A stretch of 64,000 nt of DNA from contig OX463842.1 in assembly GCA_949825065.1 (NCBI GenBank), positions 2,115,501 through 2,179,500 on the forward strand. The letters are read 5' to 3'. Below, piece after piece: positions 1-9,430 of this stretch (positions are counted from its first letter, which is position 1; every line of letters starts with the position of its first letter). The position numbers were made by a program, and so were the translations under genes. The notes beneath the pieces are model-generated. The model saw only the letters and a list, made by a program, of their open reading frames with translations, made no database searches and was not told the DNA's origin. Source of the stretch: Odontocerum albicorne. Lineage: Eukaryota > Arthropoda > Insecta > Trichoptera > Odontoceridae.

Positions 1-548
1 TAAGAATCAAATGTAGACACTAATGGATTATGAAAAGAATAAATGGAAAGCAATAGATCCAGCTCCAGGAGTTAGACGGCCACTCCTTGGTTGAGGTTGA
101 TGTCTCACTTCAGTGTCAGACATGGACGTGTGGTAATCCGTTTGCATAGTTTAGGCCAACAGTTCAATCATCCTGGCGCCCAGCGGTGTCCTGGACTCCT
201 ATTGCCATGGACCAGGGGTCGACAACATTAGAGCGCAACATATTTCCATGTATATCAATCAAATTCCACAATTCTCTTGATTTCTTTTATCTAGTAACAA
301 TATTCATATAAGTGCGAGTGTTGTTGCCTCTTTAAGTACGATAGTGTTAACAATTCACGCAACGACGAATAGCGATATGTGCCTACTTCATTGGTCCTAA
401 ACCTGATTGCTCGATTACTTTAATCTTATAAATTTTATAAAATCTCCTATTTGGTGAAAATTTTCTAAGATATCTCAAAAAACGTATTAAAAAGGAATCA
501 TGCTGTTTTCAATTGGATAAGCCTTAATTATTTTAAGACAAAAAAAAA
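1..548. other. Unassigned sequence at window start
   Basis: The first 240 bases are less AT-rich than their surroundings and may be the end of an older repeat. I recognise no ORF, terminal repeat or known family here. The rest is AT-rich. Confidence 0.3.
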
Positions 549-556
549 CGCAATTT

Positions 557-765
557 ATTTTTTGTAATTTGTTTTATCAAACACTTTTTATTCCACTTTT
601 CATAACTGTATAAACCTACTGGTTTCAAGGTTTTCACCTCATCATCAGGGGAGCACAAATAAGACGAAGGGTTATACCCTTACAAAAAGTGGAATCAACA
701 GTGTTTGATAAAAACAAATTACAGTGTATTTAAACCTCCAGAATGTTAATGCCTTAACTATAAAT
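557..765. repeat. Inverted pair of Penelope-type tails with hammerhead-like core
   Basis: The left arm (561-653) is on the minus strand. The right arm (about 668-765) is a partial copy on the plus strand, so the two form a large inverted repeat. Read on the minus strand, the left arm has CTGATGA (648-642), a short stem, then GAAA (626-623), the order found in hammerhead ribozymes. The palindromic helix III seen in better copies (ACCGGT) is ACCAGT here, so this copy is probably inactive. The same tail recurs near 15.4, 39.7, 57.8, 58.1, 59.8 and 60.0 kb. Confidence 0.55.
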
Positions 766-1020
766 AAAAAATATTATGTTACTGTTAATTAAATGAACCT
801 ACTATAAATGAATATAATTTTACTTAAATTGTACTAATATAAATGAAAGAAAGATCAAGGAATGTGTGGTTGAATCAACTAAAGGATGTTATAAAAGAAG
901 AAACGTAATAGTCAGAACAATTGTAGGGGTTTAATGAGGAGAATGATTGTAGATGAGGCGAAGGAAGTTTACCGAGACAGGAAAGTCTTAGTCCTCTCGT
1001 CCTACCCGAAAGGGAAATGA

Positions 1021-1262
1021 GTGATGTGGGCAAATGCGGCTCTTCGTTGGGTTAAGTGCGGCTCACAATGTCTCTTATAAAAATATAGATACTTTCTTTC
1101 CCCATTATACTTGTATTTTTGCGACTTTCCTTTCTATATATTGTAAGTGACAATATGCGCATGTATGAATGCAACTGTCAAAGATGCGAGTATTGGTGAT
1201 ACGTGTGTGCTGTGATTTCAATGTGTAGGGTGCGCGTACATCTGCTGCCTCTTAATGTATGA
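1021..1262 (+). repeat. hAT-type MITE, left part only
   Basis: This matches 1821-2040 closely, starting at the GTGGGCAAATGCGGCTC-type end. It diverges after about 1262, so the right end is missing. Confidence 0.5.
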
Positions 1263-1550
1263 TATTTGCTGCAGATTAAGCTGCTTGCCGATTATTTTCC
1301 ATTTTCGGTACAACATAGAGTTGTGAATACTCCTCTATGAAGTTTGTAAAATCAAAACATCGTTCGCAGCTAACAAACGAGCATTTGACAGAATTGCTGC
1401 GAATGGCTGTATCAAATTTTACACCAAATTTGAGAGATTTAGCTCAAAGTGATAAACATTTTTTTTATTATATTAAATTATATTTTATTTTTCATTAATA
1501 CATTTTGAACTAATTATTTTGTGTTTTCTTTCTCATTTTTATATATACAT

Positions 1551-1652
1551 TTTGAACTAATTATTTAGATATTTTCTTTCCCCATTATACTTGTATTTTT
1601 ACGATTTTACTTTCTAAATATTGTAAGTGACAAGATGCGCATGTATGAATGC
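1551..1652 (+). repeat. hAT-type MITE, internal fragment
   Basis: About 100 bases match the internal part of the MITE at 1821-2303, from the TTTCTTTCCCCATTATAC stretch onward. Both ends are absent. Confidence 0.5.
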
Positions 1653-1664
1653 ATAAATTTCAAA

Positions 1665-1819
1665 TAGTTAATTCATTCTTATGGTACACCGCAACTTACC
1701 CGAATCTATGATGCAAACACGTTGGATAAGGTTGCAGGGAGGTAATACTGTATTTAATTCTAGGAATCGAGCCTTCGAGTTATGAACCGCTGGAGTAGGC
1801 AAGTAATTTACAGTTGTAA
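1665..1819. repeat. Dispersed repeat, copy 1
   Basis: About 155 bases match 27912-28080. Both copies lie immediately left of a hAT-type MITE, so a composite block was duplicated or two families were inserted together. Weaker similarity to 42395-42490 suggests an old SINE-like family. Confidence 0.5.
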
Positions 1820-1820
1820 T

Positions 1821-2303
1821 AGACGTGGACAAATGCGGCTCTTCGTTGGGCTAAGTACGACTCTCAATGGATCCTATAAAAAATAGATACTTTCTTTCCC
1901 CATTATACTAGTATTTTTGCGACTTTCCTTTCTAAATATTGTAAGTGACAAGATGCGCATGTATGAATGCAACTGTCAAAGATGCGAGTATTGGTGTATA
2001 CGTGTGTGCTGTGATTTCAATGTGTAGGGTGCGCGCGCATCTCCTGCCTCTTTATGTGCGCAAACCACGCAAACCGTATTCTGCGCTATTTTAATATTTA
2101 CTTATGTGTGTATTTTTTATACTTTATATATCAATTAAGATTTGTGTAGAATATGTTATAAATTAGAATTAGTGTATATAATACTACGCGAGAACGTGAC
2201 TATGGTGTGGCTCTTTATACCTGGATTTTCATATATAATATATGTATATATATATGAAAATCCAGAATGTGGCTCTCGTTGACCTCATGTATGCCCACCC
2301 GTG
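1821..2303 (+). mobile_element. hAT-type MITE, near complete
   Basis: The left end reads AGACGTGGACAAATGCGGC. The right end, read on the other strand, begins CCACGGGTGGGCATAC, giving imperfect terminal inverted repeats around GTGGGCA, with GCGGCTC/GAGCCAC inside. There is no ORF. A 45-base palindrome (2221-2265) lies inside. The copy at 28086-28914 is the same element carrying an inserted LINE scrap, and this copy supplies the uninterrupted site near 2120-2130. Confidence 0.6.
2221..2265. repeat. Palindrome with AT core
   Basis: CTGGATTTTCATATA and its exact complement TATATGAAAATCCAG flank a short AT spacer. It lies inside the hAT-type MITE. The sister copy at 28.9 kb keeps only the right arm. 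Confidence 0.8.
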
Positions 2304-2869
2304 GTATATACCATAAATGAATTAAAGTAATTTTTTTAATCTGGCCATACACACCCTCACTTATTCAGGAGGCTGGAAATTTTTGAACCTTACCGGAATC
2401 ATTTAACATTTTTGTTTGTTTTTTCAACATATATTTCAGGTTTAGTTTTCAGCCCCTGCATTCGACTTAATATACAAAAATATCTGAACACCGATCATTC
2501 ATCTGTCACAGAAATATTAATACGATATAGACAAAGATACAAATTGTTTATGCATGCTTTATGAATGTGTATCAGTCCGACCTCCCACGGGCTGGTAATT
2601 AACAAGTAACGTTTCCACTTTGAAAGGCTTCTGGATTTATTGCTTCATTTTATAGTTCTTCTGGAGTATATTGGGAATAGGGAATACGGAATAATGGAGG
2701 TTTATTGAGTCATTATTCTTCTTTATGTTTCAGTAAAATTATGCATTGCATTTTAATAAGAAGGAATATTGATATCCCGTTGAGAAAAACAATTATTTTC
2801 TATTAAATTCAATATTTGACACACGAAATGGTACAAAAAGATATGTCAGAATGAGAAATGTAATTATTA
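2304..2869. other. AT-rich sequence, nothing recognised
   Basis: No terminal repeats, tandem repeats or coding similarity were seen in this stretch. Confidence 0.3.
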
Positions 2870-3105
2870 AGGATAATTTTTAGTATTATGATAAGTGATG
2901 TTAGATCCAAGGCAAAATAGAGGGTCGAAGAGGTGTTTGCAGGAGGCAAATCTCCTGGCTCCGCAATATATAGTACTTGATTGGACTGGTATAAGGAGTA
3001 TTGGGGATATTTTTCAGTCTGCCGGCCGGTGACAAAGATGCCTACTCTCAGGTGATATTCAACGTTGGGGGGACCTAACATGACACTAGGAAGAAGAAGA
3101 AGATA
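2870..3105 (+). mobile_element. LINE B, 3' end fragment
   Basis: In frame from 2914 it encodes a decayed non-LTR reverse-transcriptase C-terminus: KIEGRRGVCRRQISWLRN, two stops, then GDKDAYSQVIFNVGG. It ends in a GAAGAAGAAGAAGA tail (3090-3104). Further copies lie at 21680-22110, 33965-34140 and 47123-47524, with a more distant relative at 59503-59650. The fragment is 5'-truncated and dead. Confidence 0.75.
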
Positions 3106-3440
3106 ATTAAGATGAAAAGGAGTATGTGATGATTTGGACATTATGAACAAGTGGGTGACGAAAGACTGAATAAACAAAATCACATTTGTATATGGTTGAA
3201 CCAAGTAAATGGAATTTCGAAATAAGGAGAGCTCAGGAATAAGAGAAACTGAAGGCTGTTAATAAAACAAAATAGTATGTTATGATAGGAAAATTTGGCA
3301 CTCAATCCTTTCTGCCTACCCTAAAACAGAAATGATGTGATGTTTTGTATACATATATGGAGGCAAGACTAGTAAAACTGTAACATAGTGTTTTTTATGC
3401 GATATTCTTTGAATTGAATAAATTCATAATTAAAATTTAT
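3106..3440. other. Left flank of the Jockey pair
   Basis: AT-rich sequence with nothing recognised. It ends at the first copy of the 12-bp target sequence. Confidence 0.3.
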
Positions 3441-3452
3441 TCCCGTGTTAAC
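3441..3452. repeat. 12-bp target duplication, first copy
   Basis: TCCCGTGTTAAC is repeated exactly at 8995-9006 and 14571-14582. It marks the 3' boundary of the left Jockey element. Confidence 0.85.
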
Positions 3453-3865
3453 TAGTGATTGATAACTTGTTTGGAGTTTCGGTCCGATGGTAGGACACCT
3501 TACTCCTTCATCGGATAAGTTCTGACTGTTTGATATTTTGGAAATTTTGGATCTTTTTAGGAATCGGGAAAGGATAGGTTTGTGAGTTTTTATGAATGAT
3601 TATGAGAAATTATAAAACGATTAAATACATAAATAAATGTGATAATATATACATAATATTACATAAGAATATACATTTAGTTGTGGAGTCACACACGAAT
3701 ATATTGAGTGGGTGAAAAATAATGGTTTTGAATAAAATATAGTATGTAAGTGAATATAGTATGTATATATATATAGGTAATTAAGTGGATAAGGAGACGT
3801 GTGTGAGTTATATAAATATATTAAAAATGTAAATAATGTTTATTGGAAGTGGTAAATACGGTTGC

Positions 3866-6673
3866 CTAAGGGGGTAAACTGTCTTGCGGAGGAGCTGTCG
3901 ATGACGGGGTGTCCAGAGTGACAATCGGTGGGTCATTTGGGGGGATGATTACGGTTAAGGAGGGGGGGATTGGAGGGGTGTTTCGTAATATTGATTTCGG
4001 GCGAGTGTGTCTGAATCTGGTGTTCGCGCTGTAGTTATCTAAGGATTTTATGATTGGGTTGGGATGACAGGATACAGAGCTGTAAAACCTCTCGGCCAGA
4101 GCGCGCATATGTTCGGGGATGGTATTTAGTTTGATATCCGCGTGGAGTCTAGAGTTACGTACTATGTAGGGTGCTTTTAAGATTATGCGGAGGGCTTTGT
4201 TTTGAATGACTTGAATGTGATGTAGAGTTGATTTCTTCGCGTGGCCCCAGACCGGAAGGGCGTAAGTCAGTTGAGGTCTGATGATCGCTTTATAGAGATG
4301 GAGTTTAGTGCGCGGGCTCAGTTTGCTGTGTTTGCAGATCAAGGGATATAATGATTTGAGTGTTCCGTGAGCTTTTGATTTTATATTATGGGCGTATTTG
4401 TACCACGAGAGTTTACTATCCAAGGTGAGGCCTAAGTATTTCACGTGTTTCGTCCATGGGACGCTCTGGCCGAAGAGTTTAAGAGTTCTGACGGGTTCGA
4501 TATATCTGCGTGAGAAGCGGACAGCAGTGCTTTTGGTAGGATTAATTTTGATCTTCCATTTGGTGCACCAGTGCTCCAAAATGGGAATGAAGTCTTGCAG
4601 TCTATCGTGGGAATCGGACTCATATTTCGATGAAGAGAGGAAGGCTGTGTCGTCAGCGTATTGCGCGGTGATACAATGTGTGCGTGAAAATTGAGGCATA
4701 TCGCTCGTCTATATGTTATACAGGATAGGGGACAGCAGTGCACCTTGGGGTACTCCTGCCAGAATGGGGCGTGGGGATGAGTTTATGCCGTCTATTTTGA
4801 CGGAGAAGGAGCGATTTTCGAGGAATGATGCGATGATTTGCACTAGTCTGAGGGGAATACCTGACTTGTGCAGTTTGAATATGAGTCCGTTATGCCAGAC
4901 TGTGTCGAAGGCTTTCGCCACGTCTAGTGAAAGGAGGGTCGTGAGGCCTTTGGCTCTGAAGGATTTGATTATGTGTTCTACAACGCGAAGAAGCTGATGG
5001 CTGGTAGAGTGTAATGGCCTAAATCCGTGTTGCGAATCTGGGATGATGTTGCGTGAGTAAGTTTCGGTGGAGAGACGTTCGAGGATTAATTTCTCGAGCA
5101 CTTTACCTAGAGTCGGGAGCAGGCTGATCGGTCTGTGATTTTCGGGGATAATGTGGCTTTTACCCGGTTTGGGGAACATGATGACGTCGGCGTTTTTGAA
5201 AGGGGTCGGAAAGAATTTATGTCGAAGGCAGGCATTGTAGATGGCAGTAAGGGCGTAAATGGCTTTTTTCGGGAGTTTTTTCAAGGTGAGATTATTGATT
5301 TTATCGGGGCCGGGTGCTTTTTTATTAATGAGATTTTTAATGATAGATTGTATTTCTATCGGTGAGAAGAAGTCTGTGGTGGGGGGGGTTTGCTCATTTA
5401 ATATGTCGACGACTGCATTGTCGACCATTATTGAGTGAGAGGGGTCAGAGAGGTCTGCATTAGGCGAGAATATGTTTGCTAGAGAGTCAGCAAAGGTCTC
5501 TGCGCGGTCGCGAGCAGAGAAAACGGGGCCATTTGGTCCTTGAAGAGAGCTGGGTCGGGAGGGCGTATTTCTAAGGCAGCGCGTTAATTTCCATTTGAGT
5601 CCATCATTATATTCGAGGGACTCGACGAAGTCTGACCATTTGTCATTGCGGAGTTGCTGTAGGAGGTGTTTGATTTTTTTGACTAGTCTGTTGTAGTCGG
5701 TCTTATAAGAGGGGACAGCTGTGTTTTGCCACAGTTTTCTGGCTTTGTTTTTTTCCATAATCAGTATTTTGATATGTGAAGGAAGGGGAAGTTCGGGTTT
5801 ATCGGCTGGTCTCTCTTTTGAAGAGGATGTGAGAGCGGATTTGATGGTGGCTGTGAAGTCATTTATAGCGGCGTCTATGGAGTTCGTGTCGGGGAAAGTT
5901 GTCGGTATTTTGATGCTGCTGTCGACGTTAATAGCGAAATCGCTCCACGAGGTGATGTGTCGCGGAGGGGCTGATGGCGAGAAGGGTGGGAAGCCATCCG
6001 TCAGTAGAAGTAATACCGGGTAGTGATCGGATTGAAGTTGGTGAACAGTCGTGAGATCTGTTTGATAGGGAATGTCGTTATGGACTATGATGTCGATGAC
6101 ATCGGGGCGATGATTGTCTCTTAGTGGATAGATGGTGGGAGACGTGGGTCCTTCCACGAAGTATCTTTTGCGGGAGGAAATTTCATCAAGTATTCTGCCG
6201 TGAGTGTTGGGAGTGCGGCTGTGCCAGAAGTGGTGTTTAGCATTTAGATCTCCCGCCATGATGGTGGGGATATTGTCTGCAAGGAATGAGTCAAGTTCAG
6301 ACTCGACAAGTGGGGAGGTAGGTGGAAGATAAGTCGCGCAAAGTTTAAGGGGGCCGTGGTTGGCGGTGTTCACCACTACGCATGTGGATTCTATGTTAAC
6401 GGTGGAAGGGGAGGGGATGTGGCAGTGGTCTATTGTGCTTTTGATGAGAGTTGCGGTGCCGCCTTTTCTGCCGATGAGGCGGTCGTCTCTGTAGCAGTAG
6501 TAGTTACGGATGCTGTAACGGTAGCTCGGTTTGAGATGCGTTTCCGTTATCAGCAACACGTCCAGGTTGTGCTCGAGGAGGAAATCCTCGATCTCGTGTT
6601 TGTGTGTTCTGAGGGAACCGTTTGCGTTCCAGAACGCGGCGGATATGTGTGATGGTTTATAGGTGCGAGCCAT
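3866..6673 (-). pseudogene. Jockey copy 1 ORF2, endonuclease/reverse transcriptase, one nonsense codon
   Basis: The frame would encode 935 residues, collinear with the intact copy-2 protein. Codon 655 is TAG (minus strand of 4709-4711), where copy 2 has TAC for Tyr. This cuts the protein after 654 residues. The endonuclease (E44, GDLNAKH with D142, SDHYP near 215-219) and most reverse-transcriptase motifs (LDVAKAFD near 583-590) lie before the stop. The catalytic YADD (672-675) and the whole C-terminal region lie after it. No other frame disruption is visible and the remaining frame (3866-4699) is open, so the stop looks recent. Its ATG overlaps the ORF1 end by 17 bases. Readthrough or a sequencing error at 4709 are alternatives I cannot exclude. 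Confidence 0.9.
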
Positions 6674-8321
6674 GTTCTTGGATGTAGTTAAGGAGATTCA
6701 TGGCTTCGGTGATGGCTGATTTTAGATTATTTAGAATGAGATCGCGATTTGGGGGGGGGGCGACGGGCGATGTGTAGTTTTGGGGTGTAGATGACGATAA
6801 AAGGGGGCGGCGAGTTGCGATGTTTGCATATGACGCGTTGGAAGTGACCGGTTTCGATGCACTCTGGGGGGCGTTAGGGAATCGCCATGTGGCGTTGTTT
6901 GCCGAGGGGGCGTTCGAGAGGGGGCGTTGGGGGGCGTTGGTAGAGGGTCGTTGGTAGATGCCATCCATGAGGGGGCGTAAGGGCTGCGGGGTCTGGAAGT
7001 GGTGTTGGGGAGCGATTGAAGGGAGGTTGCTCTTAGGGAAGCGTGGGCAGCCTCTGAAGTTGGCCGTGTGTGGGCCTCCGCAGTTACAGCAGGTGGCGGG
7101 AGTGTCCGCGGGCTTCCTGCATTCGGATGTGTGATGCGTTCTACCGCATTTCACACAGTTGGCTGGGGCGTGGCAGTTGCCGGCAGAATGGGCGAACTGT
7201 TGGCATCGATGGCACTGGCCCATGCCTTTGCGCTTGTTCAGCTCCTCCACTGTGACTCGAATATCGAGTACACCGTGGAGTTCGGTGAAGATGCGCTTTG
7301 CGGAAGAGTCCGTTGTCATCTTGACGATGACCATGGGGAGTTCCACTCGATTTCGGTTTTTCATGCGGTACACGTTCTGTACCGGGTAATCGAGGGATTT
7401 GAGCTCTGTCATTATGTCCTCGACGCTGATAGGGGTCGGTAGGCCACGAATGACGGCTAACAGGGGCTTCTCGTTCTCCAGGTGGAAGGAGTGGTATGGA
7501 ATGGCGAGAGAGTCGGTAATGTGGACGAGGGAGCGGTAAGCCTCGACGGTTTCAGTGGAGATTTTTAAGTCTCCATTGGGCTGAACCTTAGAGGTGAAGT
7601 TGATGTTTTGAGACCTGAGTTTGACTCTCAGGTCTCCGTATTTGTCGGAATTGTGAAGAACGATGGGGGGGATGCGGTCTTTTTTGACCGGAAGTAGAGG
7701 TCGTACGACTGTATTTGAGGGTGGGGCGGGAGCTGCGGGAAGAGGAGGGCTGAGTGGGCCTCTCATCCTTTTGTTTGCTTGGGTCGCGGTGGCATCATCT
7801 GGTTTCGGGTTTGACTGGGGACGAACGAGGGGGGGGCTTACTTGAGATTGGAGAGCCCTTTTTCGATTTTTGGCAAAAGATTGCCTGTCCATATCTGGAG
7901 TATCCGGGATGATAATTGTTGGTGGGGAGAGTGGGGGATTCAGAGTGAGAGTGGAGCGCGGCGGTGTTGGGGGTGAGACAGTTGGCAAGACGGTTGGTGA
8001 TTCCGATGGAGGTTCTTTGGTCAAGAACGTGAGCTCTCCGTTACGGAAGAGCTCGTGGAGAAGCTTTGACACTTTGATGGATTCTCTTTTGGTTAAAGAA
8101 TCCATCTTAAAGAGCTCAATGGCGTCTTTAAGTGTAGAGATGACTGGTTCAGGGGAAGTTGGGCGGACCGGAGACATAGCGGATGATGGTGTAGGCGAGG
8201 CCACGGGGACGGAAGCGGGCGTTTCAGGCGTTGATGTTTTCCTAATGATGATACGTGGGGTTGTGATGAAGAAGTCCGACTTGGCGGACTTGGCGGACTT
8301 GACGGACTTCATGGGCTTCAT
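6657..8321 (-). CDS. Jockey copy 1 ORF1, zinc-knuckle RNA-binding protein
   Basis: This 554-residue ORF1 protein would bind element RNA in a ribonucleoprotein. In order it has a Ser/Lys repeat N-terminus (KSVKSAKSAKSD), a long Pro/Ser/Thr-rich region, a PRE_C2HC-type domain (about 290-360), three zinc knuckles (CHRCQQFAHSAGNC, CVKCGRTHHTSEC and a CNCGGPHTANFRGC type, about 370-425) and a low-complexity tail. It is fully open. Residues about 57-130 differ sharply from copy 2, while both sides are nearly identical. The start is the first ATG after upstream stops and gives the KS repeat shared by both copies. It overlaps ORF2 by 17 bases in another frame. Confidence 0.9.
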   Translation of the reverse strand: MKPMKSVKSAKSAKSDFFITTPRIIIRKTSTPETPASVPVASPTPSSAMSPVRPTSPEPVISTLKDAIELFKMDSLTKRESIKVSKLLHELFRNGELTFLTKEPPSESPTVLPTVSPPTPPRSTLTLNPPLSPPTIIIPDTPDMDRQSFAKNRKRALQSQVSPPLVRPQSNPKPDDATATQANKRMRGPLSPPLPAAPAPPSNTVVRPLLPVKKDRIPPIVLHNSDKYGDLRVKLRSQNINFTSKVQPNGDLKISTETVEAYRSLVHITDSLAIPYHSFHLENEKPLLAVIRGLPTPISVEDIMTELKSLDYPVQNVYRMKNRNRVELPMVIVKMTTDSSAKRIFTELHGVLDIRVTVEELNKRKGMGQCHRCQQFAHSAGNCHAPANCVKCGRTHHTSECRKPADTPATCCNCGGPHTANFRGCPRFPKSNLPSIAPQHHFQTPQPLRPLMDGIYQRPSTNAPQRPLSNAPSANNATWRFPNAPQSASKPVTSNASYANIATRRPLLSSSTPQNYTSPVAPPPNRDLILNNLKSAITEAMNLLNYIQEHGSHL

Positions 8322-8994
8322 GGTTGATTAACGGGGGGAGAAGGGCAAATAATGTGAGAAAGGTGGACAATATTGTTAGGATATAGCTGTGGAATAAGTA
8401 TGGTTAGGTGTGAGTATAAAGTAGAATAAGGTAAAATAAGCAAATGATAAATAAAGTAAGATTATGAAGGGTGATGTGAATGTATGAAGTATGGGATGAA
8501 GATAGGATGGGAAGAGTTGCCGACCTTATTCAGATTTGCAACTCCGCCCGAGGAGTGGAAAAGAGTGAGAGGGACAGAACAGTCAGTAGCTTACTTGACG
8601 AAGAAGAAGACGACTGGCATGGACCGGAACTCGAAATAAATTAATTCACTTATAACTTTTTTGGAGGCCTGCTCCTTAATATATACGAAAACGCGAACAA
8701 AGTTAAACACTGGTGGCCGTGGCGAGGAAATTGTTCATGCGCAAGCGCGGTTGATGACGTCACTTGGTGTGACGAGCGTGGGCGAAATGCGAAGCTTCGG
8801 TGAAGATGACACTGATTGCGACTGCGCGCGAGCACTATGTTCGGTGACAAACGGGCGTAGGCGACACTGCGAGCGCACAATTGACGGGACGCGGGCTGAG
8901 ACGGTTGTATCTATCTATCGGAACGAACTGTGGAGAGAGCGCGTATGTTTGCGGGTAAAGGCGACTGCTCCAGAGCGGGTCCGTGACTGGAATG
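8322..8994 (-). other. Jockey copy 1 5' UTR
   Basis: The outer part (about 8460-8994) is nearly identical to copy 2. The inner part (about 8325-8455), next to the ORF1 start, is diverged. The sense start reads ACATTCCAGTCACGG, and CCAGTC resembles an initiator, as expected for Jockey-type internal promoters. That reading is inference only. A T6 run at 8657-8662 corresponds to T20 in copy 2. Confidence 0.6.
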
Positions 8995-9006
8995 TCCCGT
9001 GTTAAC
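8995..9006. repeat. 12-bp target duplication, middle copy
   Basis: A single TCCCGTGTTAAC separates the two Jockey elements and serves as both the 5' flank of copy 1 and the 3' flank of copy 2. Confidence 0.85.
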
Positions 9007-9430
9007 TAGTGATTGATAACTTGTTTGGAGTTTCGGTCCGATGGTAGGACACCTTACTCCTTCATCGGATAAGTTCTGACTGTTTTGATATTTTGGAAAT
9101 TTTGGATCTTTTTAGGAGTCGGGAAAGGATAGGTTTGTGGTAAATGTTTTGATTTTATGAATGATTATGAGAAATTATAAAACGATTAAATACATAAATA
9201 AATGTGATAGTATATACATAATATTACATAAGAATATACATTTAGTTGTGTCGTCACACACGAATATATTGAATGGGTGAAAAATAATGGTTATGAATAA
9301 AATATAGTACGAAAGTGAATATAGTATGTAAATATATATAGGTAATTAAGTGGATAAGGAGACGTGTGTGACTTGTATAAATATATTAAAAATGTAAAAA
9401 ATGTTTATTGAAGGTGGTAAATGCGGTTGC

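Larger units (their letters stand above)
3453..8994 (-). mobile_element. Jockey-type retrotransposon, copy 1 (ORF2 nonsense)
   Basis: This full-length non-LTR element of 5542 bp reads right to left. It has a 5' UTR (8322-8994), ORF1 (6657-8321), ORF2 (3866-6673) and a 3' UTR (3453-3865). There are no LTRs and no poly(A): the sense 3' end reads ATCAATCACTA before the target sequence. It is closely related to copy 2 over most of its length but differs strongly in one ORF1 patch and part of the 5' UTR. ORF2 is broken by a single stop, so this copy could move only if functional protein were supplied by another copy. Confidence 0.9.

Noticed and set aside
7068..9005. Host gene signal from the GC-richer stretch
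   Set aside because: The higher GC is a property of Jockey ORF1 and its 5' UTR and is repeated in copy 2.
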